The notes below the pieces were generated by a model. That model ran no database searches. It had not been told where the DNA came from and saw nothing but the letters and a program-made list of their open reading frames with translations. Shown piece by piece: positions 27,298 through 35,560 of a stretch of DNA of 64,000 nt (positions are counted from its first letter, which is position 1; every line of letters starts with the position of its first letter). The position numbers were made by a program, and so were the translations under genes. The stretch is from CAYLPJ01 sp964385465 (GTDB lineage: Bacteria > Planctomycetota > Phycisphaerae > SM23-33), in NCBI GenBank assembly GCA_964385465.1, contig CAYLPJ010000015.1, forward strand, positions 1 to 64,000. Direction: 5' to 3'.

Positions 27298-29796
27298 TCA
27301 CGGGCTCCCGTCGCCCTCGCCGCCGAAGGCGCCCTCCAGGACCGCCCGGCGGCGCTGCCAGTTCATCCGCACCTCCACCCGCTCGGGCGAGACCGCCAGG
27401 ACGTACTTCGTCGTCTTCGGAAGCACCTCGTCCCAGACGTCCAGCCAGCGGTCCAGCACGTACATGCTCGGGCTGGCCTCCCAGGCAAGCAGCTCCCGGC
27501 GGAACGGCTCGGCCAGGGCTCGCTCGGCCATCTCGCGCTGGAGGCGGTAGGCGTTGGCCCGGGCCATCTGCCGGGCCGCCTGCCCGGCGGCGCGGGTGAA
27601 CAGCCTGTCGGCCGCGAGGCGGGCCCCGGCCACCGCGGCGTCGAAGTCGAAGCCCTCCCGGTCGGCCCGGATGGCCAGCAGCTCCAGCAGGTGCCGGACG
27701 TAAAGCACCGCCAGTCGCTGCCTTGCCGTGCCCGCCGACGGGTCCAGCCGCGCGACGGCGCCGTCGTCCAGCAGGTCGACAACCCGCCGGGCCAGCGCCG
27801 GCGGCAGGCGCTCGATCCGCCGGTGGAGCCGCTCGGCCAGCGCCGCGCCGGCGGTGGGCGCCCCGTTGGGGTCGGTGCCCGCCCCGAGCATGCCCCCGAG
27901 GCCCTCGCGGCGGATGTCCCGCAGGACGGTACGGAGGTTGGCGATGGTGTGCTGGATGCCCCCGTGCAGGTCGCGGGCGAGCTCGTCGGGCTTGCCCGCC
28001 TGGCCGGCGAGGTTCTCCAGCCGCTCCAGCCGGGAGATCGCCAGGGCCAGCTCCAGGGCGAAGTCCGGGTCGCCGGCGGCCTCGGCGAGCAGGCGGTTGG
28101 CCTGCCCCTCGGCCTCGTAGCGCATCTGGTCCTGGCGGCGTTCGGCGGCCAGGACGGCCTGGAAGGCCTCGGCGGCCTCGCTGGGTGGGTGGACCGCCTG
28201 GAGGTTCACCGAGCGGATGTCCACGCCGAGGTCCAGCCCCCCGGGCCCGACGGCGCGGCGGACGCGGTTCTCCAGCGCCGCCGACGCCTTCCGCCAGCCG
28301 AACGTCATGATCGCCTCCGGGCGGTCCGCCCGCCCGTCGGCGACGGGGCTGTCCAGCGTCGCGCTGGCGCAGTAGCGGACCATCTCCCGATAGGCCGCGT
28401 CGGCCAGGAGCTTGCCCGCGTCCACGAACCGGTAGCCGAACTTGTACGGGTCGGCGATGCGGTAGTGCACGGCCACGACGAGCTTGATGATGTGCACCGG
28501 CGGAGGCGGCTGGCTCTCGCCGGCGCCGGGCTCGTCGAGTGTGTCGGCCGACGGCGATGGGCCGGGAGCCTCGCCGGCGTGCGGCACGGCGAGAAGGAAG
28601 TCCAGCTCCTGCCACGCGCCGTGGCGCTGCGTCCAGAGCCTCAGCTCGCGCCCGTTGACGACGATCGGCTCGCGCTGCCCGCCGACGCCCACCCGAAGCG
28701 TGCGGACCTTGCCCACGTCGAAATGCCTGGCCGTGTCGATCGGCCAGGGCCACTTGACGTGCAGCCCGGGTGCCAGCAGCCGCCCGGCATCCTTGCGGCC
28801 CCAGTGGAGGACGACGGCCTGGTGCCCCTCGTGGACGACGACGAAGGAGCTCATCAGGAACACCACGGCGATGCCGAAGATCAGCAAGGGCACGACGGCC
28901 TTGCTGAGCAGGCGGTAGAACCAGGTCCGCGAGACCTCGAAGCCGAACTGGTAGTTCAACGTCTCGGCGATGGAGTGCCCGACCCGGGCCGGCTCGGCGA
29001 GCAGGCCGAACAGGCGGCTGTCGAAGCCCAGCCGCGGCTCCTGCCCGGGCACGCGCGGGCGGTAGACCTCCACGAGCACGTTCAGCAGCAGCTCGACGCC
29101 GAAGAGCACCTCCACGGCGGGGATGGCATACATCATCACGACGTCCACCGTCCGCAGCCCCCACCACGCGGCGGCGAAGGCCCCCGCCACGCCGGCGGCG
29201 GCCAGGGCGCCGATGAGCATGTAGCCGGCCCCGGCCCGCAACGGCCTCCAGACCTCCCGGCCGGCCAGGCCGGTGCAGTAGCGGCTGAGCAGGAAGGTGC
29301 AGAACCCGGCCAGGACGGTGAACAGCAGCCCCTCGCCGACGCTGCGGACGGGCCCGAGGGAGTCCGGGGCGGTCAGGCCGAAGGCGCCAAGCAGCCCGGG
29401 CCAGCGGATCAGCCCGGCGAGTTGTGCGGCACCGCCGGCGAGGAACACCAGCCCCCACAGCAGGGAGAAACCGGGTACGATCCACCGCTCGACGCGAGCC
29501 CGCCGCGTGCGGGCCGGGCGGAGCGAGAGGTCCCGCCCGCGGTCGAAGATCCCCCCCTCCTCGCCGCGGTCGGCGAGGTTCGCAAGCTCCTGCTCTTCCT
29601 GGAGCTCCAACTGGCGGCAGTAGAACACCACGGCCAGGACGACCCACATGGGCACGCCGAGCAGGAAGAAGTAGAACGCCACGGCGGCCGAGCCGGCGCC
29701 CGTGCCGGCGGCGATCCACAGCATGGCGGCCGCGGCGGCGGCCTGGACGCCGGCGGCGACCAGCGCGACGCGTTTTCCTCGGGCATTGTCGTTCAT
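27298..29796 (-). CDS. SPFH-domain protein with extra multi-spanning N-terminal membrane region
   Basis: An 832-aa protein. The first about 330 residues contain several membrane segments (AAAAAMLWIAAGTG, FYFFLLGVPMWVVLAVVFY, and others), a feature not found in standard HflK. An SPFH domain follows (SSFVVVHEGHQAVVLHWG, GLHVKWPWPIDTARHFDVGKV) and then a long helical tail. First gene of the operon; AAGGGG lies before the ATG. The fusion may tie the SPFH ring to a fixed membrane scaffold (inference). Confidence 0.82.
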   Translation of the reverse strand: MNDNARGKRVALVAAGVQAAAAAAMLWIAAGTGAGSAAVAFYFFLLGVPMWVVLAVVFYCRQLELQEEQELANLADRGEEGGIFDRGRDLSLRPARTRRARVERWIVPGFSLLWGLVFLAGGAAQLAGLIRWPGLLGAFGLTAPDSLGPVRSVGEGLLFTVLAGFCTFLLSRYCTGLAGREVWRPLRAGAGYMLIGALAAAGVAGAFAAAWWGLRTVDVVMMYAIPAVEVLFGVELLLNVLVEVYRPRVPGQEPRLGFDSRLFGLLAEPARVGHSIAETLNYQFGFEVSRTWFYRLLSKAVVPLLIFGIAVVFLMSSFVVVHEGHQAVVLHWGRKDAGRLLAPGLHVKWPWPIDTARHFDVGKVRTLRVGVGGQREPIVVNGRELRLWTQRHGAWQELDFLLAVPHAGEAPGPSPSADTLDEPGAGESQPPPPVHIIKLVVAVHYRIADPYKFGYRFVDAGKLLADAAYREMVRYCASATLDSPVADGRADRPEAIMTFGWRKASAALENRVRRAVGPGGLDLGVDIRSVNLQAVHPPSEAAEAFQAVLAAERRQDQMRYEAEGQANRLLAEAAGDPDFALELALAISRLERLENLAGQAGKPDELARDLHGGIQHTIANLRTVLRDIRREGLGGMLGAGTDPNGAPTAGAALAERLHRRIERLPPALARRVVDLLDDGAVARLDPSAGTARQRLAVLYVRHLLELLAIRADREGFDFDAAVAGARLAADRLFTRAAGQAARQMARANAYRLQREMAERALAEPFRRELLAWEASPSMYVLDRWLDVWDEVLPKTTKYVLAVSPERVEVRMNWQRRRAVLEGAFGGEGDGSP

Positions 29797-29835
29797 TCGC
29801 GGGCCCCTTGGCGGGCATCGGCGGCGCCGGCGGCA

Positions 29836-29864
29836 TTTACAGCCGCGGCGGGCGGGTCTACAAT
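29836..29864 (+). promoter_or_regulatory. Promoter of the divergent ABC permease, possibly bidirectional
   Basis: TTTACA (29836-29841), 17-base spacer, TACAAT (29859-29864) on the plus strand. Read on the minus strand the same segment gives TTGTAG and TGTAAA about 16 bases apart, so the SPFH operon may start from an overlapping, face-to-face promoter in this 149-bp gap. Confidence 0.6.
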
Positions 29865-29945
29865 TCCGCCCGCCCGGTCAAACATCCGCCGCGGCGGGAC
29901 GTACGATCTTGCAAGCCGCCACCCGCGCGGGCGAAGGCACTGCCG

Positions 29946-31325
29946 ATGATCAAGCTCTGGTCCATATCCCGGAACACGTTTCTTCAAACGATCCGCCAAC
30001 CGATCTATACGGTCCTGATCCTGGTGACGTTCGGCCTGCTGCTGCTGACGCTGCCGATGACCGGCTACACGATGTCCACCGACTACCACGCCAGCGACCA
30101 GCGGATGCTGGAGGACCTGGGCCTGGCAACGCTGCGGGTCAGCGGGCTGCTGATCGCCGCCTTCAGCGCCTCCGGCGTGCTCCGCAGGGAGATCGAAGAG
30201 AAGACGGCGCTGATCGTCATCGCCAAGCCCGTCCACCGCTCGACGTTCGTGCTGGGGAAGTTCTTCGGCGTCGCCGCCGCCGTCGCCCTGGCCTACTACC
30301 TCTGCTGCCTCGTGTTCCTGATGACCGTCCGCCACAAGGTCATGCCCGCCGCGGCGGACACCTTCGACCTGCCCGTTCTGGTCTTCGCCGGATCGGCCCT
30401 GCTGGCCACCGTCGCCGTCACGCTGCTGGGAAATCTCTGGTTCGGCTGGCCCTTCACCTCCACCGGCGTGTGGACCGGGGCGGGCATGCTCTCGGCGGCG
30501 ATGCTGGCGGTCTGCCTGGTCGGCAAGCACTGGCAGCTCATCGACTTCGGAGCGGGCATCCCCGACGAGCTGCTGCTGGAGCTGGCGATGATGCTCCTGG
30601 CCGTGGTGATCTTCACCGCCCTGGCCGTCACCGCCTCCAGCCGGCTGGGCCAGGCCATGACGCTGCTGGTCTGCATCGCCGTGTTCTGCGTGGGCTCGGC
30701 CCACCCCATGATCTTCGCCCGCTGGGCCGAGCGCGTGCCCGTCGCCGCCGTGGTGGGCTGGCTGGTCCCCGACTTCACGTACTTCTACCCGCAGGACGAC
30801 CTCCGCCTGGATCGCGGCATCCCGCTGAGCCTGGTCGCCGCCGCGACAGCCTACTGCCTGCTCTACACCGCCGGGCTTCTCAGCGTCGGCGTGGCGCTGT
30901 TCCAGACCCGCGAGCTCGAGGCCGAAAACGCCTCCGCGGGCGCGCCCCCGCTGGTGGGCCTGGTGGCCTGGTTCGGCCGCGCCGCGGCGCTGGCGGCCGC
31001 CTTTGCGGCGCTGGCCCTGGCGTCCGTGCCGGACGCCTACGCCTGGTGGACGCTGCCCGCCGTCGCCGCCCTCGCTCTGTCGGCCGTGGGGCTGTGGGTG
31101 CTCTGGGGCGCGTTCGCCCGCGGCGCCTGGTGGAGCTGGTTCGCGGGCGGGGCGCTGGCGTTGGCGGCGCTGGGCGGGGGGCTGGCGGCGGGCATCCGCC
31201 CGGACTGGCTGACCGGGCAACCCAGCGCCGACCTGCCGATCGCGGGCTTCTTCGTGGCGGCCGTCGCCGCGGGTGTGCTCGTCGTCCTGTCGTTGCCGAA
31301 GACGCGTCGTCATGTTTCCTCGTGA
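29946..31325 (+). CDS. ABC-2 type transporter permease
   Basis: A 459-aa integral membrane protein with about twelve hydrophobic segments. The first cytoplasmic part and membrane segments match ABC-2 permeases (SISRNTFLQTIRQPIYTVLILVTFGLL cut over two segments; REIEEKTALIVIAKPV). No ATPase is encoded next to it on this strand; the nearest is in the divergent SPFH operon, so the ATPase at 23426 may serve two permeases. Its stop is 5 bases from that of the P-type ATPase gene (convergent). Confidence 0.85.
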   Translation: MIKLWSISRNTFLQTIRQPIYTVLILVTFGLLLLTLPMTGYTMSTDYHASDQRMLEDLGLATLRVSGLLIAAFSASGVLRREIEEKTALIVIAKPVHRSTFVLGKFFGVAAAVALAYYLCCLVFLMTVRHKVMPAAADTFDLPVLVFAGSALLATVAVTLLGNLWFGWPFTSTGVWTGAGMLSAAMLAVCLVGKHWQLIDFGAGIPDELLLELAMMLLAVVIFTALAVTASSRLGQAMTLLVCIAVFCVGSAHPMIFARWAERVPVAAVVGWLVPDFTYFYPQDDLRLDRGIPLSLVAAATAYCLLYTAGLLSVGVALFQTRELEAENASAGAPPLVGLVAWFGRAAALAAAFAALALASVPDAYAWWTLPAVAALALSAVGLWVLWGAFARGAWWSWFAGGALALAALGGGLAAGIRPDWLTGQPSADLPIAGFFVAAVAAGVLVVLSLPKTRRHVSS

Positions 31326-31330
31326 CGCCG

Positions 31331-33277
31331 TCACGCGGGCACGGGCTCGGTGTGGGCCTCGGGTCGGGGCGCCTCGACGGGCTCGGCGGCGTGCAGCTCC
31401 TCGCCGAACCGCACCAGCCGGGCGCTGTTGAAGATCACCGCCGTGGCGCCGACGAAGTGCAGCACCGCCCCCAGCACCGGCCAGATCCACCCCAGGGCCG
31501 CGGCGATCTCGAAAGCCACGATGAAGACCACGCCGAACAGCAGGTTCTGGTGCACGACGCCCATGGTCTTGCGGCTGAGGCGGACGAGGAACGGCAGGCG
31601 CCGCAGGTCGTTGTTCAGCAGCGCCACGGTCGCGGAGTTGATGGCCACGTCGCTGCCGGCGGCGCCCATGGCGATCGACAGGTCTCCGGCGGCCAGCGCC
31701 GGGGCGTCGTTGACGCCGTCGCCGACGACGGCCACCTTGTGCCCGCCGTCGCGCAGGGCGGCGACGAGCTCGAGCTTGTCGGCGGGGAGGACCTCGGCCT
31801 GGACCTCGGTGCAGCCCATCTCGCGAGCGACGCGGCGGGCGACGGACCAGCGGTCGCCGGTGACCATCACCAGCTCCCGCAGGCCCAGCTCCCGCAGTTC
31901 CGCGACGGCCTGGCGCGCCTCGTCGCGCGTGCGGTCCTCCAGGCCGATCCAGCCCAGCACCGCCCCGTCGCGTGCGACGTAGAGCGTGCTGAGCCCTTCC
32001 GGCTCGGCGTACTTCTCGTCGGACAGCGCGGCGAAATCCACGCCGCGCTGCTGGAGCCAGGCCTTCCGCCCGACGAGCACCTCGCGCCCGCGTACGACGG
32101 CCCGGACGCCCCGCCCGGAGGCTTCCTCGAACTCGTCGGGGTCCGCGACGGGCACCCGGGCCCTCTCGGCAACGGCGACGACAGCGCGGGCGACGGGGTG
32201 TCGGCTGCGGTTCTCCGCGGCGGCCGCGGCAGCCAGCAGTTCCGCCCCGTCGGCGTCCTCGACGGGCATCATGCGGGTGACGCTCAACTCCCCGGTGGTC
32301 AGCGTGCCGGTCTTGTCGAAGACGAAGGCGGTCAGCTCGCGGGCGAGCTCGATGTTGGAGACGTCCTTGACGTACATGCCCAGCCGGGCGGCGCAGGAGA
32401 GGGCGGCGACCATGGCGGTGGGCACGGCGAGGATGAGGGCGCAGGGGCAGGCGACGATCAGCGCGGTGACGACGCGGTCCATGTCGCGGGTGAACAGCCA
32501 GATCGTCGCGGCGAGCATGAGGATGGTGGGCGTGTACCAGGCGGCGTAGCGGTCGATCAGGCGCATGATCGGGATCCGCGTGCCCTCGGCCTGGAGGATG
32601 AGCTTCTTGACCTTGCCCAGCGTGGTGTCCTCGCCGGCGCGGGTGACTTTCACGTCGACCGCCCCGGCGAGGTTGTTCGTGCCGCTGTAGACCTCGTCGC
32701 CGACGGCCTTGTCCACCGGCAGCGACTCGCCGGTGACGTTCGCCTGGTTGACCGACGACGCCCCGTCGATGACCTCCCCGTCGGCGGGGATGTTCTCCCC
32801 GGGGCGGACGCGGACGACGTCCCCCGGGGACAGCTCCCGCGGGTCCACCTCCTCCTCGCCGGCCTCGCCGACGCGATGGGCCTTCTTCGGCGACAGGCGG
32901 ACCAGCGACTCGATGCTCGCACGCGCCCCCAGCGCCGTCCGCGTCTCGATCAGGTTCGCCAGCAGCAGGAAAAACGCCACCGTGCCCGCCGCCTGGAAAT
33001 CGTTGGCCGCCAGGGCCGCCACGACCGAGATCGCCACGATCTCGTCCATGTGCATGTGCCCGTGGCTGAGGTGCCTGACGGCATGGACGAGGATGGGAAT
33101 GCCCAGCAGCAACGAGCCGACCAGGGCCAGGGCGTCGCTGTGGAAGGGATCGTCGAAGACCCACAGGGCGACGTACGAGCAGAGCACCAGCACGCCGCCT
33201 ACCAGAATGCCCAGGATGAACAGGCTCGCCCGGCCGGTCTGGGCCTCGATCGAGTCGTTCAGGATGTCGTGAGCCAT
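31331..33277 (-). CDS. Heavy-metal P1B-type ATPase without N-terminal metal domain
   Basis: A 648-aa pump with TGES (182-185), metal motif CPC (277-279), phosphorylation Asp321 in DKTGT, an SRHPVARA version of the HP motif and GDGVNDAPAL. There is no HMA domain; instead a His-rich loop HGHMHMDE (72-79) lies before the third membrane helix. In the last membrane helices the usual zinc-pump Asp position is occupied by LHFVGATAVIFNSARL, so the metal is uncertain: zinc/cadmium, cobalt or copper are all possible. Start at 33277 with GGAGCG upstream; the frame is open much further 5' without similarity. Confidence 0.88.
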   Translation of the reverse strand: MAHDILNDSIEAQTGRASLFILGILVGGVLVLCSYVALWVFDDPFHSDALALVGSLLLGIPILVHAVRHLSHGHMHMDEIVAISVVAALAANDFQAAGTVAFFLLLANLIETRTALGARASIESLVRLSPKKAHRVGEAGEEEVDPRELSPGDVVRVRPGENIPADGEVIDGASSVNQANVTGESLPVDKAVGDEVYSGTNNLAGAVDVKVTRAGEDTTLGKVKKLILQAEGTRIPIMRLIDRYAAWYTPTILMLAATIWLFTRDMDRVVTALIVACPCALILAVPTAMVAALSCAARLGMYVKDVSNIELARELTAFVFDKTGTLTTGELSVTRMMPVEDADGAELLAAAAAAENRSRHPVARAVVAVAERARVPVADPDEFEEASGRGVRAVVRGREVLVGRKAWLQQRGVDFAALSDEKYAEPEGLSTLYVARDGAVLGWIGLEDRTRDEARQAVAELRELGLRELVMVTGDRWSVARRVAREMGCTEVQAEVLPADKLELVAALRDGGHKVAVVGDGVNDAPALAAGDLSIAMGAAGSDVAINSATVALLNNDLRRLPFLVRLSRKTMGVVHQNLLFGVVFIVAFEIAAALGWIWPVLGAVLHFVGATAVIFNSARLVRFGEELHAAEPVEAPRPEAHTEPVPA

Positions 33278-33379
33278 CGAACGCTCCGTCGTCTCGTCGT
33301 GCCGCCGCTCCCGCGACCGGCGGCCGCGTATGCCGTCTTCTACGCCCTTATAGCCAAAGCAGTTCTCGTCCTCATGGGT

Positions 33380-33408
33380 TTTTCCGGACACGCCGCCGCG
33401 GGTATAGT
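33380..33408 (+). promoter_or_regulatory. Weak candidate promoter of the isochorismatase/ThuA gene
   Basis: TTTTCC (33380-33385), 17-base spacer, TATAGT (33403-33408). The -10 is good and the -35 poor. Initiation would give a leader of about 30 nt. Confidence 0.35.
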
Positions 33409-33443
33409 AAGACCGTTCGAACGACAGCCCCCGGAGCGACCTC

Positions 33444-34985
33444 ATGAACAACGCGCTGATCGCGCTGCTCGTCCTGACCGCCCCCCTTCCGGCCGCCGAC
33501 CCGCCGGGCGCCCAGCGATGGCAACTCCGCCTGCGAACGCGAACCGGCAACGGCGCGGTCGCCGAGAAGGTCGCGAAGTGGCCCGCCCGCCGCACGGCCG
33601 TCATCGTCTGCGACATGTGGGACGACCACTGGTGCCGCGGCGCCGCCCGGCGGGTCCGGCAGATGGCGCCGAAGCTGGACGCTTTCCTCGATGCCGCCCG
33701 CGACAAAGGTGCCCTCATCATTCACGCCCCCAGCGACTGCATGGACGCCTACGCGGACCACCCGGCCCGCAAACGCGCCCGGGCCGCAAAGGTGCCCGAT
33801 GACACCCCCGCCTTCCTCGCCCGCCATGCCCAACCGCTTGAGGCCGAGAAGGACGCCGACCCCGCCATCCTCGCCGCCGGTTGCGACTGCCCCGAGCCCT
33901 GCAAGCCCGCCCGGCCGTGGACGAGGCAGATCGGGGCCATCCGGATCGATGACGCCGACGCGATCACCGACTCCGGCCGGGAGGTCCGGGCCCTGCTGGC
34001 CGCACGGGGCATCGAGAACGTTCTGGTGACCGGCGTGCACACGAACCTCTGCGTGCTCAACCGCCCGTTCGGGCTGCGGAATCTCGCCCGGGCCGGGGTG
34101 CACGTCGCCCTCGTCCGCGACCTGACCGACGCGATGGTCGCCCCCGCGGCCGCACCGGACGCCGGCCACTTCCGCCGCACCGAACTGGTCGTCGCGTACA
34201 TCGAGCGGCACATCTGCCCGACGCTGGTCTCCACGGACGTGACCGGGGAGGCGCGGTGGCACTTCCCCGGCGACATCCGGCCGCACGTCGTGTTCGTCAT
34301 CGGCGAGCGGGAGTACAAGACGCGGCGGACCCTGCCCGCCTTCGCCGCCGCCCACCTGGCAGGGCGCGGCCTGCGGCGGACGTTCGTGCACGCCGCGTCG
34401 GACTCCCACGCCGCGCGAAAGCACCTGTTCCCGGGCTTCGAGGCCGTCGGGGACGCCGATCTGGTCTGGATAAGCGTTCGCCGCCGCGGGCTGAAGCCCG
34501 CGCGGCTCGACCTGCTGCGGGCGCACCTGTCGGCGGGCAAGGCGCTGATCGGCATTCGCACGGCCAGCCACGCGTTCCACACGCGCGGGCGGCACCCGAA
34601 GGGCCACGCGGAATGGAAGGCGTTCGACCCGGAAGTCCTTGGCGGGCACTATCACGGCCACCACAGCGCGAACCACACGACGACGGTGACGCCGGCCGAC
34701 GGCGCGGGCGGGCATGCGATCCTCGCCGGCGTTAGGCCGTTCCGCAGCGCCGGCTCGCTGTACAAGGCCCGCCCGCTGGCCGAGGCGGCGACGCCGCTGC
34801 TGATCGGCGCCATAGAGAACGCCGAGCCCGAGCCGGTCGCGTGGACGCACAGGTATGGCAAGGCCCGGGTGTTCTACACCTCCCTCGGTCACCCCGAGGA
34901 CTTCGAGGACCCCAACTTCACCCGCCTGCTGACCAACGCCACCGCCTGGGTGCTCGGTCGCGGCGAGGCACAAACGAGCAGGTAG
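33444..34985 (+). CDS. Secreted isochorismatase-like / ThuA-like fusion protein
   Basis: A 513-aa protein with a short signal peptide (MNNALIALLVLTAPLPAA). Residues about 50-255 are a cysteine-hydrolase fold: Asp57 in VIVCDMWDDHW and nucleophile Cys203 in VTGVHTNLCVLNR. Residues about 275-505 are a ThuA-like (class I amidotransferase-like) domain: RTASHAFHTRG, GGHYHGHHSANHTTTV, SLGHPEDFEDPNFTRLLTNA. Fusion of the two in an exported protein suggests a hydrolase acting on an amide- or sugar-linked compound; the substrate is unknown. mcsA follows 71 bp downstream. Confidence 0.85.
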   Translation: MNNALIALLVLTAPLPAADPPGAQRWQLRLRTRTGNGAVAEKVAKWPARRTAVIVCDMWDDHWCRGAARRVRQMAPKLDAFLDAARDKGALIIHAPSDCMDAYADHPARKRARAAKVPDDTPAFLARHAQPLEAEKDADPAILAAGCDCPEPCKPARPWTRQIGAIRIDDADAITDSGREVRALLAARGIENVLVTGVHTNLCVLNRPFGLRNLARAGVHVALVRDLTDAMVAPAAAPDAGHFRRTELVVAYIERHICPTLVSTDVTGEARWHFPGDIRPHVVFVIGEREYKTRRTLPAFAAAHLAGRGLRRTFVHAASDSHAARKHLFPGFEAVGDADLVWISVRRRGLKPARLDLLRAHLSAGKALIGIRTASHAFHTRGRHPKGHAEWKAFDPEVLGGHYHGHHSANHTTTVTPADGAGGHAILAGVRPFRSAGSLYKARPLAEAATPLLIGAIENAEPEPVAWTHRYGKARVFYTSLGHPEDFEDPNFTRLLTNATAWVLGRGEAQTSR

Positions 34986-35009
34986 CCCCGGCCCCCAATG
35001 CATGCGGTC

Positions 35010-35039
35010 TTGACCGGGATCGGCCGGGGGGTCTAGGAT
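35010..35039 (+). promoter_or_regulatory. Candidate promoter of mcsAB
   Basis: TTGACC (35010-35015), 18-base spacer, TAGGAT (35034-35039). Initiation near 35046 leaves a leader of only about 11 nt that would cut into the GGAGG ribosome site at 35045-35049. Confidence 0.45.
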
Positions 35040-35056
35040 GGGGCGGAGGGTATGTG

Positions 35057-35560
35057 ATGAAACACGAATGCGACAAGTGCGGCAAGCCGGCGACGGTGCA
35101 CCTGACGGAGATCGTCGACGGCGAGAAGCTGGAGAAGCACCTCTGCGAGGAGTGCGCCTCGTCGGAGGGGATCACGATCAAGGCGAATCTTCCGATCAGC
35201 CAGCTCCTGGAGGACTTCGTGCTTCAATCGTCCTCCGGGTCCGGCGGCGAGGGGGGGCCGTCGGAGGAGCTGGCCTGCGAGGTCTGCGGGCTGAAGTTCT
35301 CGGAGTTCCGCCAGGGCGGCGTGCTGGGTTGCCCGAACGATTACGACGCGTTCGAGAGCGTCCTGGTCCCCCTGCTGGAGCGTGCCCAGGAGGGCGCGAC
35401 CGAACACATCGGCAAGGTCCCCCGCCGCGCCGGCAGCGACCAGCACAAGCAGAACGCCATCCTCCGCCTCCGCGCCGAGCTCAAGCAGGCCGTCGCGAGC
35501 GAGGAATACGAGAAGGCGGCCGAGCTGCGAGACCGCATCAAGGAGATGGGCTCGCTATGA
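35057..35560 (+). CDS. mcsA: McsA, activator of protein-arginine kinase
   Basis: A 167-aa protein with CxxC zinc ribbons at Cys5/Cys8 and Cys30/Cys33, a second zinc unit (ACEVCGLKFSEF, then LGCPNDYDAF), and a C-terminal UVR helix pair (RAELKQAVASEEYEKAAELRD written in full in the family as the UVR motif). McsA binds and activates McsB. GGAGG lies just upstream. Its stop overlaps the mcsB ATG by 4 bases, which ties the two in expression. CtsR and ClpC, its partners in Firmicutes, are not encoded here. Confidence 0.93.
   Translation: MKHECDKCGKPATVHLTEIVDGEKLEKHLCEECASSEGITIKANLPISQLLEDFVLQSSSGSGGEGGPSEELACEVCGLKFSEFRQGGVLGCPNDYDAFESVLVPLLERAQEGATEHIGKVPRRAGSDQHKQNAILRLRAELKQAVASEEYEKAAELRDRIKEMGSL

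Noticed and set aside
29702..33802. Open frame of more than 1300 codons on the plus strand across two opposite genes
   Set aside because: It crosses the end of the permease gene and the whole P-type ATPase gene in another frame or strand; no domain is present.
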